Assembly (NCBI RefSeq): GCF_001553785.1
Contig: NZ_LOJP01000001.1
Location: forward strand, 3,682,273 to 3,746,272
Direction of reading: 5' to 3'
Length of the DNA stretch: 64,000 nt
Source: Actinoplanes sp. TFC3
Lineage (GTDB): Bacteria > Actinomycetota > Actinomycetes > Mycobacteriales > Micromonosporaceae
Below, piece by piece: positions 50,214 to 60,298 of this stretch (position 1 is the stretch's first letter; every line of letters starts with the position of its first letter). Under the pieces are notes generated by a model, which made no database searches, had not been told where the DNA came from, and saw only the letters and a list, made by a program, of their open reading frames with translations. A program made the position numbers and the translations under genes.

Positions 50214-51374
50214 ATGAGCGCGCGCAGCGGGCCAAGAACAGTGACGACGCGCTATGTCTGGCTGCCTCATGGCCGCACCGGCGGTTGGCTGCTCGTGCAC
50301 CGCAGCATCAGCCGCAGCGCCAAGGACGTCACCCACGACTTCTGGATCACCGGCGAGATCGCCCCCGAGGACGCCAGCGACGTGCTCAAGGACTCAACCG
50401 CGGACTGGGCGCCGCTGGTGCTGGGAGAACAGATCAACTTCTTGCTCTGGCCGTACGTCCTCACTGCTGTCACGGGAAAGCAACTACGCCGGGTCCGGGA
50501 GCAGTTGCTGCTCGCCCCGGTCCGCCCGCTCGCCGACATCACCGTCTCGGTGGCTGACGGCCCGGACGGCCCCCGGGCCACCGAACCGTCCATCATGCTG
50601 GCCGACGACCCCTACGCCCCCGAGCACGAGGACCTCGACCTGGCCGGGCACTGGTCAACCGGGGCCCTGGACGCGTCGACCCGCCGCGCTGAACTGCTGA
50701 CCGCGGTGTCATCCCGCACCGGCTCCCCCGAGCCGCTGCGACGCATGGTGCAGGTCAACCGCTTCGTCACCCAGGACGTCCTGGCCGGCACGGCGCTCGG
50801 TGACGTCCTGGCTCGCCGAGCGGTGCGCACCGCAACAGCGGCCCTGCTGGCCGACCCGGCCGCCGAGGAGGCCCGGGAACGGCTGGTCGACGAGCTGCGC
50901 GGGCACGGCTGGCGCTTCGACAGCGTACCGATCACCCTGCAGGACACGCCGAAGCCCGGGTTCCTGGAGCGACTCGTGTTCTTCCTGGCCGACCAGGGCC
51001 CGGAGCACCAGGCGACGTACCGCATCGCCACGCTGCCCACCTGCGCCGATCTGCTGGACACACCCGGCCTGGCGCAGGCCCTCGCCGACCATCTCGGCCC
51101 GCTGGACCCCTCCCTGCGCTCCGACCCGGCCAAGTTCCGCGCCGCCCTGACCGAACTCCCCCCGGAATGGGACCCGCCCCGCGAACGAGGCGTACACCTC
51201 GCCCCACCGGACACCGACGAAATCACCACCGTCGCAGGCCCAAGCCCGGTCAGCATCGGTGCACCACCCACTGGAGACCCCCGCTTCCCCCACATCGCCG
51301 AGATCCACCACATCGAACTGTTCGACAGCCGAGGAGTGGCCCAGGGCACCTACAACCTGTCCCGCCCGGTCTGA
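50214..51374 (+). CDS. Hypothetical protein, 386 residues, no family recognised
   Basis: ATG 50214 follows a near-ideal AGGAGG site, so the gene is well supported. The protein is soluble, without signal peptide or helices. The N-terminal third (TTRYVWLPHGRTGGWLLVHRSIS, DFWITGEIAPEDASDVL, WAPLVLGEQINFLLWPYVL) looks like an alpha/beta domain. The middle (RRMVQVNRFVTQDVLAGTALGDVLARRAVRTATAALLADPAAEEARERLVDEL) is helical. The C-terminal part has FLERLVFFLADQGPEHQATYRIATLP and a Pro-rich tail ending HIELFDSRGVAQGTYNLSRPV. No function proposed. It converges on the F420 enzyme at 51526. Confidence 0.75.
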   Translation: MSARSGPRTVTTRYVWLPHGRTGGWLLVHRSISRSAKDVTHDFWITGEIAPEDASDVLKDSTADWAPLVLGEQINFLLWPYVLTAVTGKQLRRVREQLLLAPVRPLADITVSVADGPDGPRATEPSIMLADDPYAPEHEDLDLAGHWSTGALDASTRRAELLTAVSSRTGSPEPLRRMVQVNRFVTQDVLAGTALGDVLARRAVRTATAALLADPAAEEARERLVDELRGHGWRFDSVPITLQDTPKPGFLERLVFFLADQGPEHQATYRIATLPTCADLLDTPGLAQALADHLGPLDPSLRSDPAKFRAALTELPPEWDPPRERGVHLAPPDTDEITTVAGPSPVSIGAPPTGDPRFPHIAEIHHIELFDSRGVAQGTYNLSRPV

Positions 51375-51525
51375 TCGGATTTCGCTCTCGCCGGTGCGCC
51401 CGTTCCGCTCGCTGTGGCCGCCAGCTTCCCCGATATCACGCCGGCTTGCGGACACGCCAGCGGCGGGCTTCACAGTGGCGATATCCCCCTGGCTGACGGC
51501 CGCAGCGCGCGGTAACCAGACCGGC

Positions 51526-52482
51526 TCATCGCAGTGCGGGCAACACCTTGGCGCCGAACGTCTCGATGAACCCAGTGAGGTCCTGACCGACATGGTGCAA
51601 GTAGATGCGATCGAAGCCGAGCGCCGCATAGCCGCGCAGCCATTCGATGTGCTGGTCGGGATCGGCCGAGATGTTGACGACTTCCCGGACCCTCTCCAGG
51701 GGCACGTCCTGCCCGACGACGTCGAAGTGCTCGGCGAGTTCGAGGTCCCAGCACACCGGCGGCGGGAAGACGTTGGTGCGCCATTGGTCGTACGCGATGC
51801 GCTCGGCCTCCTCGATGGTGGGCGCCCAGCTCAGGTGGACCTGCAGGCAGACCGGTCCGCGGCCGCCGTTGTCACGGTAGGCGGCGATCATGTCGCGCAG
51901 CTTCTGCTCCGGGGCGTTCACCGTGACGAGCCCGTCGGCCCAGGAGGCGCACCACTTCGCCGTCTTCTCGCTGACCGCGGCACCGATCAGCGGCGGGGGC
52001 TCGTCCGGGCGGGTCCAGAGCCGGGCGCGGTCCACGGTGACCAGGCCGTCGCGCGTCACCTCCTTGCCGGCCAGCAGATCACGGATCACCTCGACGCTTT
52101 CCAGCAGGCGGGCGTTGCGCATCTCTTTGCGCGGCCACGGCTTACCGGTGATGTGCTCGTTGCTGTACTCACCGCTGCCCAGCGCCGCCCAGAACCGGCC
52201 CGGGTACATGCTGGCAAGCGTGCCGATGGCCTGGGCGATGATCGCCGGGTGGTAGCGCTGGCCGGGGGCGTTGACCACGCCGAAGCTCAGATTCGTGGCC
52301 TGCAGCGCGGCACCCAGCCACGACCAGGCAAAAGCGGACTGTCCCTGCCGTTCGCTCCACGGCGAGAAGTGATCGGAGCACATCGCGGCATCGAACCCGG
52401 CGCGCTCGGCGGCGATCACGGCATTCAGGAGCTCGGCGGGCCGGATCTGCTCATGGGAACAATGGATTCCGTAGTCCGTCAT
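51526..52482 (-). CDS. F420-dependent LLM oxidoreductase (TIGR03557-like, F420-glucose-6-phosphate dehydrogenase relative)
   Basis: About 318 residues from ATG 52482. It has the F420 glucose-6-phosphate dehydrogenase pattern YGIHCSHEQIRPAELLNAVIAAERAGFDAAMCSDHFSPWSERQGQSAFAWSWLGAALQ, then HPAIIAQAIGTLASMYPGRFWAALGSGEYSNEHITG, and GLVTVNAPEQKLRDMIAAYRDNGG. Substrate unknown; the family includes enzymes that reduce F420 with sugars or other hydroxy compounds. The frame extends ten codons further upstream but conservation begins at MTDYGIH. Confidence 0.87.
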   Translation of the reverse strand: MTDYGIHCSHEQIRPAELLNAVIAAERAGFDAAMCSDHFSPWSERQGQSAFAWSWLGAALQATNLSFGVVNAPGQRYHPAIIAQAIGTLASMYPGRFWAALGSGEYSNEHITGKPWPRKEMRNARLLESVEVIRDLLAGKEVTRDGLVTVDRARLWTRPDEPPPLIGAAVSEKTAKWCASWADGLVTVNAPEQKLRDMIAAYRDNGGRGPVCLQVHLSWAPTIEEAERIAYDQWRTNVFPPPVCWDLELAEHFDVVGQDVPLERVREVVNISADPDQHIEWLRGYAALGFDRIYLHHVGQDLTGFIETFGAKVLPALR

Positions 52483-52535
52483 GCGCTGCGTACCTACCCG
52501 CTGACTGGTCACCGCAATCGGGTTGCCCCGTCCAC

Positions 52536-52541
52536 TAGGTT
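52536..52541 (+). promoter_or_regulatory. Leaderless -10 box (TAGGTT) for VOC gene
   Basis: TAGGTT is followed after six bases by ATG 52548; same geometry as for the LLM gene at 41424. Confidence 0.45.
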
Positions 52542-52547
52542 GGACGG

Positions 52548-52913
52548 ATGATCCGGTGGGCTTACGCGTTCATCGACCAGGTTTGCCTGGACATACCGGC
52601 CGCAGAGTACGACGCCGAAGTGAGCTTCTGGGCGCGGCTGACCGGGTGGGAGTTGCAGCCTTCACCACCGGAGTTCCACCGGCTCAAGCACCCGACCGGC
52701 ATCCCCGTGCAGATCCTGCTGCAACGCCTTGACGACGACGGCGAGGGCGGCAGCAGCGCTCATCTCGACCTGGACTGCGTGGACGCCGATGAGGAGCGTC
52801 GCCGGCATGAAGCGCTCGGTGTCACCTTCATCGCCGACTTCCCCGAGTGGATCGTGATGCGAGACCCGGCCGCCGGCACCTACTGTCTGACCAGGAGAGA
52901 GCCCCGTGGCTGA
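52548..52913 (+). CDS. VOC-family (glyoxalase-like) protein
   Basis: A 121-residue vicinal-oxygen-chelate protein: FIDQVCLDIPAAEYDAEVSFWARLTGWELQ, HRLKHPTGIPVQILLQRLDDD, SSAHLDLDCVDADEERRRHEALGVTF, and VMRDPAAGTYCLTRREP. Such small members act as glyoxalase, antibiotic-binding or isomerase-type proteins; the precise role is unknown. Its end overlaps the nucleoside hydrolase start by eight bases, so the two are co-expressed. Confidence 0.83.
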   Translation: MIRWAYAFIDQVCLDIPAAEYDAEVSFWARLTGWELQPSPPEFHRLKHPTGIPVQILLQRLDDDGEGGSSAHLDLDCVDADEERRRHEALGVTFIADFPEWIVMRDPAAGTYCLTRREPRG

Positions 52914-53844
52914 CGCCCTCTACCTCGACTGCGACACCGGCGTGGACGACGCCATGGCCATCGCGCTGCTGCTGCACAGTCCGGCCGTGGAACTGCTCGG
53001 CGTCGGCACGGTCAGCGGCAACACCGGCGCCGCGCAGGCGGCACGTAACACCCTCGACGTGCTCGCGCTCGGCGGGCTGTCCGCCGTACCGGTGGCGGTT
53101 GGCGCACTGCACCCACTGCGGGGCACGTTCGCCGGTGGAGCCAGCCGGGTGCACGGCGGGAACGGCATCGGCGGGGCTGTGCTGCCGCGTTCCAAGACCG
53201 ACCCGGTGCCGGTCAGCGCGGCGGACCTGCTGATCACGCTGGCGCGGGCGCGGCCCGGCACGTTGCGAATTCTGGCGACCGGGCCGCTGACCAATCTGGC
53301 GCTGGCGCTGCGCCGCGAGCCGAAGCTGCCGTCGCTGGTGCGGGACGTCACGATCATGGGTGGCGCGGTGCGGGTGCCGGGCAACATCACCGGGCACGCC
53401 GAGGCCAACATCGCCAACGATCCGGACGCGGCCGCCGAGGTGCTGGCGGCGGCGTGGCCGGTGACCCTGGTGCCGCTCGACGTGACGCTGCAGCACCGGC
53501 TCACCGTCGCCGACCATGAAGCGCTGCGCACGCACGGCAGCCCGCTGACCATTGCGCTGGCCGACATGCTGGGTGGCTACTTCGACTTCTACGAGCCGTC
53601 GCTGGGTGTGCGAGAGGTGCCGCAGCATGACGCCCTCGCCGCGGGGGTGCTGACCGGGGCCTTGGAACCGGCCGATGCGCCGGAGGTGGGTCTGCGGGTG
53701 GATCTCGACGAGCACCGCGGCAAGCTGATCGAGGACGAGACGGTGACTCCCAAGACCCGCGTGGTGCTCACGCTTACGGCCGGCGCAGGACCGATCATTC
53801 GTACGCTCGCCGCAGGCAACGGACCTGAGACACCGCCGGGTTGA
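52906..53844 (+). CDS. Nucleoside hydrolase (IunH-like)
   Basis: A 312-residue enzyme of the inosine-uridine nucleoside N-ribohydrolase family. The N-terminal YLDCDTGVDDAMAIALLL carries the Asp cluster that binds calcium and activates water, and VTIMGGAVRVPGNITGHAEANIANDPDAA plus VPLDVTLQHRLT follow the family. It splits ribonucleosides into base and ribose for salvage. GTG 52906 overlaps the VOC gene. A hairpin at 53861 may terminate it. Confidence 0.9.
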   Translation: MADALYLDCDTGVDDAMAIALLLHSPAVELLGVGTVSGNTGAAQAARNTLDVLALGGLSAVPVAVGALHPLRGTFAGGASRVHGGNGIGGAVLPRSKTDPVPVSAADLLITLARARPGTLRILATGPLTNLALALRREPKLPSLVRDVTIMGGAVRVPGNITGHAEANIANDPDAAAEVLAAAWPVTLVPLDVTLQHRLTVADHEALRTHGSPLTIALADMLGGYFDFYEPSLGVREVPQHDALAAGVLTGALEPADAPEVGLRVDLDEHRGKLIEDETVTPKTRVVLTLTAGAGPIIRTLAAGNGPETPPG

Positions 53845-53860
53845 GGCATCCCCCGGAGCA

Positions 53861-53877
53861 GCCCGCGATTGGCGGGC
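53861..53877 (+). terminator. Hairpin after nucleoside hydrolase gene
   Basis: GCCCGC (53861-53866) pairs with GCGGGC (53872-53877) across GATTG, 17 bases after the stop. No gene is seen in the rest of 53845-54062. Confidence 0.5.
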
Positions 53878-54062
53878 GTTGCATCCGTGCAGCCCCGAGC
53901 CGCACCAGGAACGCAGGTCTTCTCTGGTGGTGACGGCGCTCGTCGCCGGCGGATCGTGTCGACGTCGGCTCTGCCGATTCGGTCCTGCCGTATCGACCGG
54001 GCTGACCCGCCTCTGCGGTGCGGTCGACCGCCCAGCCCGGCCTCCCCGCAGATATGCCGGGG

Positions 54063-54692
54063 TCAGGAGAGCAAACGGGTCGCGAGCACCGCCGCCTGCG
54101 TCCTGCGTTCCAGGCCCAGCTTGGCCAGCAGGCTCGACACGTAGTTCTTGACGGTCTTCTCGGCCAGGAACATCTTCCCGGCGATCTCGCGGTTGGTCAG
54201 GCCCTCGGCCACGTACTCCAGGATGCGGCGTTCCTGGTCGGTCAGCGCGGCCAGCTCGCGGGGCTGCTCGACGCCGTTACGGATGCGTTCGAGCACGCGC
54301 TGCGTCACGGCCGGGTCGAGCAGCGACTGGCCGGCGGCGATCCGGCGGACCGCGTCCACCAGGTCGGTGCCGCGGATCTGCTTGAGGACGTAGCCTGACG
54401 CGCCGGCCATGATCGCCGCGAACAGGGCCTCGTCGTCCTCGTACGAGGTCAGGATCAGGCCCTTGATCGTGGAGTCGACGGCTCGCACGTCGCGGCACAC
54501 GTCGATGCCGTTGCCATCGGGCAGCCGCGCGTCGAGCACGGCCACGTCGGGGCGCAGCGCGGGGATGCGGCGCGCGGCTTCCTGGGCCGAACCGGACTCG
54601 CCGATCACCTCGATGTCGCCGGCGGCGTGCAGCAGCTCGGCCAGGCCGCGGCGGACCACCTCATGGTCGTCGAGCAAGTAGACGCGGATCAT
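54063..54692 (-). CDS. devR: NarL/DevR-type response regulator
   Basis: A 209-residue response regulator with receiver plus LuxR-type HTH. Phospho-acceptor Asp54 lies in DVAVLDARLPDGNGID, the same number as in mycobacterial DevR/DosR. The output domain reads LTDQERRILEYVAEGLTNREIAGKMFLAEKTVKNYVSSLLAKLGLERRTQAAV. Its ATG overlaps the stop of a nitroreductase gene, making it the last gene of the acg-acg-devR operon. The likely partner is the GAF kinase at 56693. Assignment as DevR rests on similarity and context. Confidence 0.85.
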   Translation of the reverse strand: MIRVYLLDDHEVVRRGLAELLHAAGDIEVIGESGSAQEAARRIPALRPDVAVLDARLPDGNGIDVCRDVRAVDSTIKGLILTSYEDDEALFAAIMAGASGYVLKQIRGTDLVDAVRRIAAGQSLLDPAVTQRVLERIRNGVEQPRELAALTDQERRILEYVAEGLTNREIAGKMFLAEKTVKNYVSSLLAKLGLERRTQAAVLATRLLS

Positions 54693-55612
54693 GTGTCCTT
54701 CCTACCCGCAACGAGCCCGGAGTCAACGAAGCTCACCTCGGCCACCGGGCGGCGCGCTGCAGGCCGACCCGGCTGGCCGTAACCCAAGCGCAGAGCGATC
54801 TGAGGCACGCCCACCCGCAGCGAACGTTGCAGCCGCTCACGCGCCGCGGGTACCTCAACAGGCTGAGAGATCATCGAGCTGGCCAGCCCCTCGGCAGTCG
54901 CGGTGAGCAGCACCCGCTGCAGCGCCTGCCCGGCCACAACCTGGTCGACCGGCAGGTCACCAGGGGTACCCAGAATCGCCACGAGCGGCTCAGGGTCCCA
55001 GTCGCGGTCGATGTAGTGGCGCTGCGGCAGCAAAGCGCCGGCGGGGATCGGCACGCCCACCTGCGCCCACGTAGCCATCTCGGCCTGGTAACCGGGATTA
55101 CGCCGCAACACCCGATCGGCGCTGCCCGCGATCTCACCGAAAGCGGCCAGCGCCGCCGTACCGATGATCAATTCCAGCCTTGCCGACTCCGTCCGGGCCG
55201 CCTCGATCAGCCGCACGCGGGACTGCGAAGGCACCGGATCGCTGAAGAACGGCTTGCGGTTGCTGAACCTCCGCGCGATCGCCGAGGCCAATTCCTCTTC
55301 GGCACAGGTGGGCCGGCGCGGCGCCGCGGGAGTCAGTCTGGCGATTGTTTCCCGGTACGGCCGCAGCTCGGCCACCGCCGGCACGCCAGCCGCCGCCAAC
55401 GCCATCCGCGCGTTGAACGTCGCCGCACCGCACGCCATCCGCACCGCCCAGCCGGCGGTGTCCGCGATCGCCAATTGACGCGACCGGTCGGCCAGCACCT
55501 CGATCGCTCCCCCGGCCAGCCGGAAACGCCACGGCTGCGAGTTGTGCAGCGAGGGCGCCCGGACCGCAGCAGCCACCGCGAGGCGCAGGTCGTCGACCGT
55601 GTAGCCGGCCAT
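54689..55612 (-). CDS. Acg-type nitroreductase family protein, copy 1
   Basis: About 307 residues of the Acg/Rv3131-type nitroreductase family that is controlled by DevR in mycobacteria. It shows RAPSLHNSQPWRFRLAGGAIEVLADRSRQL, WAVRMACGAATFNARMALAAAGV, FSNRKPFFSDPVP, and the C-terminal GVPQIALRLGYGQPGRPAARRPVAEV. The family binds or sequesters FMN; enzymatic activity is uncertain. ATG 55612 lies two bases after the stop of copy 2; the upstream extension of this frame overlaps copy 2 and is not coding. Confidence 0.83.
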   Translation of the reverse strand: MAGYTVDDLRLAVAAAVRAPSLHNSQPWRFRLAGGAIEVLADRSRQLAIADTAGWAVRMACGAATFNARMALAAAGVPAVAELRPYRETIARLTPAAPRRPTCAEEELASAIARRFSNRKPFFSDPVPSQSRVRLIEAARTESARLELIIGTAALAAFGEIAGSADRVLRRNPGYQAEMATWAQVGVPIPAGALLPQRHYIDRDWDPEPLVAILGTPGDLPVDQVVAGQALQRVLLTATAEGLASSMISQPVEVPAARERLQRSLRVGVPQIALRLGYGQPGRPAARRPVAEVSFVDSGLVAGRKDT

Positions 55613-55614
55613 GA

Positions 55615-56586
55615 TCAGCTGTCCGTCCGGATGCTGATGGCGTCGGCGCGGCGCGGAACCGGCGGCAGGTCCGCGCTGTCCAGCGGGTAGCCCACCCGCA
55701 CCGCCACGTACGGCTCGCCGATGTCCGACAGCAGCCCGCGCAGCAGGTGCCGGGGCCACGCCACCTCGACGCTGTCGCTGATCGGCTCGGTGGCCAGCCC
55801 GTCGGCGGTTGCCGCGAGCAGCAGCGCGGACAACGCCTCACCGCCGCGCAGGAAGTCGGCCGGGCGGTCGGTCAGGCCGAACAGGATCACGTACTCGGCG
55901 CCGGCGTCGTAGCCCGCACCGGCCTGCAGCCCGGCGACGCCGTCCTGGGCGTAGTCGCGCACCGGCACCCGGCGCAGCACCGGCTCAACCGCAGTGTTCA
56001 AAGGCACCCCGTCACCGGCTTCGGCGGGCCGGTGCGTCCAGTGCTCCAGCTCCTCGCGGTAGCGCGGGTCACGCTGCTCGGCGGCACCGGCGAGCTCGGT
56101 CGAGATGGCCAGCATCGGCACCTGGTCGCGGCTCACCGTGTGCAGGTACGCACCCTCGGCCTCGACGACCCGGCGCAGCGCGGTCAGCTGGGCCTCGGTG
56201 ACCGGCCGGTCCCCGTACGAACGCCGGTCGGTCCGGCGCAGCCCCACCGCAGCAGCCACCCGCTCGGCCTGCGCGTCAGCCGGACGCGCGCCGGTGAACG
56301 TCAGGCGCGCCAGCAGCTCCGGGTCGGCCGGGTCGGGCAGCCGCTCCACCATCGCGTGCCACCCGGCGGCGGCCAGCGCCACCCGCGCGTGGTGCAGCGC
56401 GGCACCGCAGCTGAGCAGCAACAACCGCCCGTCGGGGTCGGTGGCGGGCAGCGCCCGGTCGCGCTCGGCGCGCAGCGTCATCGTGTCGCCGTCGATGTGC
56501 CAGCGCCACGGCTGGGTGTTGAACACCGACGGGGCTTTCAGCGCGGTCCGCGCCGCGTCAGCCAGCGCGCCGGACGGAGTGGTCAT
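55615..56586 (-). CDS. Acg-type nitroreductase family protein, copy 2
   Basis: About 323 residues. Same family as the neighbour but diverged: LKAPSVFNTQPWRWHIDGDTMTLRAERDRALPATDPDGRLLLLSCGAALHHARVALAAAG and RRTDRRSYGDRPV match Acg proteins. ATG 56586 has GGAGG eight bases upstream. First gene of the acg-acg-devR operon; a DevR-box-like palindrome lies 60-75 bases upstream (56645-56659). Confidence 0.83.
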   Translation of the reverse strand: MTTPSGALADAARTALKAPSVFNTQPWRWHIDGDTMTLRAERDRALPATDPDGRLLLLSCGAALHHARVALAAAGWHAMVERLPDPADPELLARLTFTGARPADAQAERVAAAVGLRRTDRRSYGDRPVTEAQLTALRRVVEAEGAYLHTVSRDQVPMLAISTELAGAAEQRDPRYREELEHWTHRPAEAGDGVPLNTAVEPVLRRVPVRDYAQDGVAGLQAGAGYDAGAEYVILFGLTDRPADFLRGGEALSALLLAATADGLATEPISDSVEVAWPRHLLRGLLSDIGEPYVAVRVGYPLDSADLPPVPRRADAISIRTDS

Positions 56587-56644
56587 CGGGGAAACCTCCA
56601 GGTCGTTCACCTGACCACCGTCTCCCGTCCCGCCCGGCACAGTC

Positions 56645-56659
56645 AGGGCCGAAAGTCCC
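56645..56659 (-). promoter_or_regulatory. DevR/DosR-box-like site upstream of acg-acg-devR
   Basis: On the minus strand GGGACTTTCGGCCCT, close to the mycobacterial DevR consensus with GGGAC and GNCCC half sites. It lies 59 bases before the first nitroreductase start. This suggests autoregulation of the operon by its own DevR-like protein. Confidence 0.6.
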
Positions 56660-56692
56660 GACTTGCCAGGACCTGGTCACCGGACAAGCCGC

Positions 56693-58435
<1,743 letters not shown>

Positions 58436-58487
58436 TCACCGCCACGACGCTGACCATCAAGCTGGAGCCGACAGCCCGCGACCGCTG

Positions 58488-58526
58488 GACCTTGGCCGGG
58501 ACGGTGGAGGCGTCCCGGCCAAGGTC
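58488..58526 (-). terminator. Strong terminator after LAxTG protein gene
   Basis: A perfect 15-bp inverted repeat, GACCTTGGCCGGGAC (58488-58502) and GTCCCGGCCAAGGTC (58512-58526), with a nine-base loop. It begins nine bases beyond the stop codon of the minus-strand gene at 58535. One of the best hairpins in the window. Confidence 0.75.
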
Positions 58527-58534
58527 TGGGCCGG

Positions 58535-60163
58535 TTACTGCCCGCCGGCCCGGCGCCGCCGGGTGGCGCTGAGGACCAGCAGCCCGGCCAGAATCAGCAC
58601 GGCGCCACCCAGGGTGACTGCCATGACGTTCGCACCGGTCAGAGCAAGCTTGTTCTCCGGTACGGGCGTAGCTGCCACATCCTTGACAGTTGCCTGAGTA
58701 GCGTCCGGCGCACCGGTGTCCTCATCGTCGTCCGAGGTAGCCGCAGCAGCGGTGGTCTTGCTCGGCTTCGGCGACGCCTTCTTCCCCGTGACGTTCTGGG
58801 CCTTGGCGTCCTCGTCCTCGGCAGCCGGCTCATCGCTCTTGCCCGCGTCGCTCTTGCCCGCGTCGTCCTTGCCCGCGTCGTCCTTGTCTGCGTCGCCCTT
58901 GTCTGCGTCGCCCTTGTCTGCGTCGCCCTTGTTCTCAGAGGCCGACTCGGCGTCCCCGGTCTTCGCGGGCTTGGGGGCGGCGGTCGTCTTCACCGGCTCC
59001 GGGGCCTGACCGGTGGCCTGATCGCCGGGCTTCCCGGCCGGCGGAAGGCTCACGGTCGGCGCCTTGGGCGGCGTGGTGCCGGTCTCGGTCTGCGGCGCGT
59101 CGCTGCTGGCCCCGGGCTCGGGTTGAGCAGTCCCGCCATCCCCGTTGTCACCGCCACCGTTGCCGTTCTCGTTATCGCCGTTGTTGCCACCGCCGTTGTT
59201 GCCGCCGCCGTTGTTGCCGCCGCCGTTGTTGCCGCCGGCGCCGTTGTCGTCACCGTTGCCGTCGTTGTTGTCGCCTCCGGCTGCGGCGCCGACCTTTACC
59301 CGTACCGCATCGATGGCAGGTGTTTCGTTGGCGCGCTGCATCATCGGCACCCGGTGGGATCCGTCACCGGCCCACGACGCACATTGGGCGATGCCCTCCT
59401 GGGGCAGGCCCGGCACCTGGATCGTCACGGTGTCCGGCACCGCGTTGCCCTTGCCGTCCTCGGTCGCCACGAAGAACGCCGGCACCGGCGAGGGGTCGAC
59501 GGCCTCGGAGGTGCTGGCCAGCATCCGGCATGCGGTGTGGAAGTGGCCGCGGGTCAGGCCCTCCGCGGTGAGCACCGAGCTCTCCACGTAGTAGCCGCCC
59601 TGCCCGGCCGCCAGGAACCGGTCGCGGACCAGGTTGCGCGTGCTCACCTTGAGGGTGAAGGGCTGCCCGACGCTGACCTGTTCGGGGAACTCGGTGATCA
59701 GCAGCGACGGGTTCTTCGCAGCCACGCTGACCTCGCCGAATTCGGTGGACACACAGCGGTCGCCGTTCTGGAAGCCGTCGTGCGGCTGGAACTGGCTGCC
59801 CTCGCAGGTGTCGGTAAGGATCTCGAGCCCGTTGACGGTCTTCTTGACCGTGGCGCCGTCCTTGCACTCGCCGGCCGGCTCGGGCTCGGGCGCCTGCTCC
59901 CCCTTGGCGAGCTGGCCGTCGCCCTTGTGCTGCACGTCGCCGTCCTTGTCGGTGTACGTGCCGACCTTGGGATCGCTAGCCGACTTGGCTCCGGCTGTCC
60001 TGCCGGGCGCGGGCGAGGAGCAGGCCGCCATCGTGGTTTCGCCGGCGTTGGAGATCTGGGTGATGCCGACGACTCCACCGAACGCCACGAGCACCGCAGC
60101 GGCGGCGATGACACGACGGTCGGGACCGCGACGGGTAGCGGCCCGGCGGGAAGACCTTCGCAT
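58535..60163 (-). CDS. LAxTG cell-wall-anchored surface protein with amplified Asn/Gly and Asp/Lys repeats
   Basis: A 542-residue exported protein. It starts with a basic N-terminus and signal helix (DRRVIAAAAVLVAFGGVVGITQISNA), then an outside domain (about 45-300) with several Cys (AACSS, GECKD, DTCEG, GDRCVS, ACRML, QCASW). A long low-complexity stalk follows with NNGGG repeats, Thr/Pro/Glu runs and DADKG/DAGKS repeats. It ends in the sorting signal LALTG, a hydrophobic helix and RRRRAGGQ. LAxTG is the class-E sortase signal of high-GC actinobacteria, so the protein should be linked to peptidoglycan. The function of the outside domain is unknown. A tandem 11-bp repeat lies upstream, and no sortase gene is in the window. 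Confidence 0.8.
   Translation of the reverse strand: MRRSSRRAATRRGPDRRVIAAAAVLVAFGGVVGITQISNAGETTMAACSSPAPGRTAGAKSASDPKVGTYTDKDGDVQHKGDGQLAKGEQAPEPEPAGECKDGATVKKTVNGLEILTDTCEGSQFQPHDGFQNGDRCVSTEFGEVSVAAKNPSLLITEFPEQVSVGQPFTLKVSTRNLVRDRFLAAGQGGYYVESSVLTAEGLTRGHFHTACRMLASTSEAVDPSPVPAFFVATEDGKGNAVPDTVTIQVPGLPQEGIAQCASWAGDGSHRVPMMQRANETPAIDAVRVKVGAAAGGDNNDGNGDDNGAGGNNGGGNNGGGNNGGGNNGDNENGNGGGDNGDGGTAQPEPGASSDAPQTETGTTPPKAPTVSLPPAGKPGDQATGQAPEPVKTTAAPKPAKTGDAESASENKGDADKGDADKGDADKDDAGKDDAGKSDAGKSDEPAAEDEDAKAQNVTGKKASPKPSKTTAAAATSDDDEDTGAPDATQATVKDVAATPVPENKLALTGANVMAVTLGGAVLILAGLLVLSATRRRRAGGQ
58845..58934 (-). repeat. Six 15-bp repeats coding DADKG/DAGKS
   Basis: Six head-to-tail units of the form GCGTCGYYCTTGYYY (58845, 58860, 58875, 58890, 58905, 58920) encode the stalk pentapeptides DADKG, DADKD, DAGKD and DAGKS. 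The units nearest 58890-58919 are identical, so they were amplified recently by slippage. Confidence 0.8.
59178..59237 (-). repeat. Four 15-bp repeats coding the NNGGG stalk
   Basis: Four units CCGTTGTTGCCRCCG (59178, 59193, 59208, 59223) encode NNGGG runs in the surface protein; three are identical. Confidence 0.8.
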
Positions 60164-60276
60164 GGGTGATACCTCTTCTGTAGTCTCGCGCTCATCGTCA
60201 GCAACCTTTTCGGCCGCCGGGCGAGCTGGCTCCCAGACGGTAAGAGAGCGAAAGAGGAAAAGCCATTTCCGGCCGG

Positions 60277-60298
60277 ATTCTTAGGCCATTCTTAGGCC
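60277..60298 (-). promoter_or_regulatory. Perfect 11-bp tandem repeat upstream of LAxTG gene
   Basis: ATTCTTAGGCC occurs twice without gap (60277-60287, 60288-60298); on the minus strand GGCCTAAGAAT twice. An 11-bp head-to-tail spacing is the normal binding layout of OmpR/PhoB-family regulators. It lies 114-135 bases before the LAxTG gene start in an AT-richer stretch of the 570-base gap 60164-60733. Confidence 0.5.

Noticed and set aside
51375-51525. Two GATATC-containing segments between converging genes as an operator or attachment site
   Set aside because: The shared part is essentially the self-palindromic hexamer plus a few bases, too little to support a feature.
58845-59237. Short regularly spaced repeats as a possible CRISPR array
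   Set aside because: Units are 15 bp, head to tail without spacers, and in frame inside a coding stalk.
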